Source of the DNA: CAWVWD01 sp965662365 | GTDB taxonomy: Bacteria > Bacteroidota > Bacteroidia > Chitinophagales > Saprospiraceae | NCBI GenBank assembly: GCA_965662365.1 | Contig: CBFIHR010000093.1 | Location: 1-15,642 of the forward strand | DNA length: 15,642 nt | Direction of reading: 5' to 3' | In this document: in pieces, positions 14,707-15,642 of the stretch | Position numbering within the stretch: the first letter of the stretch is position 1 | How the letters are laid out: each line of letters starts with the position of its first letter | Position numbers and translations under genes: made by a program | Notes under the pieces: generated by a model | The model's input: the letters and a program-made list of their open reading frames with translations, nothing else | The model's database searches: none | What the model was told of the DNA's origin: nothing

Positions 14707-14906
14707 TTATTAACGGTGTCGGTTCTCCGAACCTCAAATTTTTACACTTTACATCTTTTCTACAAACGGTAACGGTTCTCTGAACCTTGACGAATTGATT
14801 TAAAATTCACGTTAGAACGATAAAGGTTCGGAGAACTGATTCCGTTTGTAGTAACATTGAATAACCGATATATTTTAAGGTTCGGAGAACCGACACAGTT
14901 AATCAA
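14706..14906. repeat. Mirror-symmetric array of four GGTTC-N3-GAACC dyads
   Basis: Four small dyads lie at 14721-14733, 14774-14786, 14825-14837 (last base T instead of C) and 14879-14891. The centres are 53, 51 and 54 bases apart. The first two carry TCC/TCT in the middle and the last two GGA, so the halves are in opposite orientation about an axis at 14806. Outer flanks (14706-14734 and 14878-14906) match as a 29-base inverted repeat with few mismatches. Inner flanks (14760-14788 and 14823-14851) match at 25 of 29 bases. Both halves have the same 25-base gap between inner and outer arms. Confidence 0.85.
14845..14876 (+). promoter_or_regulatory. Predicted promoter inside the dyad array
   Basis: TTTG (14845-14848) is followed after 20 bases by TATATTTT (14869-14876), one base off TAnnTTTG. 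Dyad 3 ends eight bases before the -33 element and dyad 4 covers the expected start of transcription, so proteins bound to the dyads could block or enclose this promoter. Confidence 0.45.
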
Positions 14907-14935
14907 CAATTTTTTAAATTTATAAAATCATAAAT

Positions 14936-15642
14936 ATGTTTGAAACAAAATTAAAAGATACCCTGAAACCAATTTACAAAGAAATGTTGGATAAGATTTC
15001 TAAAAAAGATACTGTAACTTTTTGTGCTCAATGGGGAGAAGATTTTCCAACGGAAAAAAATCAAGGAATTTTATTTATCGGAAAAGCAACAAACGGATGG
15101 GTTCCAAAATCAGAAAGCAAAGATGTAGATGTTCTTTTTGAAAAAGGAGGAATATTTGCAAGACCTAAACAAATGACTTGGGTTAAAGAGAAACATGGAA
15201 ATTATAATCCTAAAAGGTCTGCATTTTGGAGAATTATTAACAAGATTAGTTCACCAAGTTATGGAAAGAATTGGCTTGAAAATACAGCATGGTCAAATAC
15301 TTACAAAGTTAGTAATAAGAAAGGAAACCCAAGTTCAAAGTTAAGAACTGAACAAGAAGAATATTGTATCAAAATATTAGAAAAAGAAATTGAAATCTTA
15401 TCACCTAAATACGTTGTGTTTTTGACATCTGATTGGGAACGTTTCTTTATAAATCACCTCAAAAAAAATGACGATTTTAAATTTTTAAATAAAGAGGAAT
15501 GGGGACGAAGAAGAGGCAAAAGAAAACATGAAAAGTATTACTCACAATCATATTCATTAAATGATACAATTTACATAACATCATTTCACCCACAAGGAAA
15601 AAGTGAAAAAGCTCATGCGAAGGCAATTAGAACTTTGATGAC
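14936..15642 (+). CDS. Unrecognised protein, UDG-fold-like, cut by window end
   Basis: An ATG at 14936 opens a frame that runs without a stop to the window end, giving 235 residues of a longer product. I do not recognise the family with confidence. Features: a short N-terminal helix, then GILFIGKATNGW (44-55), LSPKYVVFLTS (155-165) and IYITSFHPQGK (212-222). Strand-plus-motif blocks in this order are reminiscent of the uracil-DNA-glycosylase superfamily, where an early strand ends in a Gly/Asn motif and a late strand leads to a His-Pro motif. This is a weak resemblance. The protein is rich in Lys, Trp and Tyr and has no membrane segment. Codon use is more A-rich than in the flotillin gene, which may mean separate origin. 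It lies just downstream of the dyad array and its predicted promoter. Confidence 0.75.
   Translation, partial: MFETKLKDTLKPIYKEMLDKISKKDTVTFCAQWGEDFPTEKNQGILFIGKATNGWVPKSESKDVDVLFEKGGIFARPKQMTWVKEKHGNYNPKRSAFWRIINKISSPSYGKNWLENTAWSNTYKVSNKKGNPSSKLRTEQEEYCIKILEKEIEILSPKYVVFLTSDWERFFINHLKKNDDFKFLNKEEWGRRRGKRKHEKYYSQSYSLNDTIYITSFHPQGKSEKAHAKAIRTLM

Noticed and set aside
14540..14737. Minus-strand 65-codon frame in the repeat block
   Set aside because: It is built from the hairpin repeats themselves, and its Cys/Phe-rich product looks like translated noncoding DNA.
14706..14906. CRISPR array
   Set aside because: Only four short repeats, orientation reverses in the middle, and the intervals are conserved between halves rather than unique.
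14634..14935. Retron-type noncoding RNA with effector gene
   Set aside because: No reverse transcriptase is visible in the window and the arm layout does not match an msr-msd pattern.

Overview
The window looks like chromosomal DNA of a member of the Bacteroidota, most likely class Flavobacteriia. The DNA is AT-rich. Genes lack Shine-Dalgarno sequences and start after A/T-rich leaders. Several promoters match the Bacteroidota type (TTG or TTTG about 20 bases before TAnnTTTG), with the same -7 octamer TATCTTTG ahead of ssrA, tRNA-Gln and an ABC transporter gene. Protein families (EAD11-CHAT, YqiJ/flotillin, DUF2306, HutI, SPII lipoprotein) fit this group. I cannot name a genus.

Layout. Bases 1-1310 form an RNA block: the end of an rRNA operon (5S rRNA and its terminator), then the tmRNA gene ssrA with its own terminator. 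Bases 1282-2968 lie on the minus strand: a possible small RNA, a lipoprotein of unknown function and hypoxanthine phosphoribosyltransferase. Bases 3216-4257 carry a flavin-reductase-like gene. Bases 4288-7120 hold tRNA-Gln(UUG) and a three-gene operon (ABC ATPase, FtsX-type permease, secreted DUF3299 protein). This operon resembles a zinc-linked transporter cluster of proteobacteria. It converges on a minus-strand group across a shared bidirectional terminator: an SCP2-domain protein, a DUF2306 membrane protein and imidazolonepropionase (7149-9636).

From 9966 the window is more accessory in character. An EAD11-CHAT protein (caspase-like protease fold with a death-like adaptor domain) is followed by a YqiJ-like NfeD-type membrane protein and a large YqiK-type flotillin. 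The last two are a known membrane-microdomain pair; the CHAT gene next to them is the most suggestive functional association here. The gaps are rich in palindromes and short repeats, including two mirrored arrays of a 7-base repeat directly before the YqiJ-like start.

Bases 14418-14935 carry no convincing gene and are packed with repeats. The standout is a roughly 200-base mirror-symmetric array of four GGTTC-N3-GAACC dyads at 51-54 base spacing. It overlaps a predicted promoter for a gene cut by the window end, whose product is unrecognised but shows weak resemblance to the uracil-DNA-glycosylase fold.
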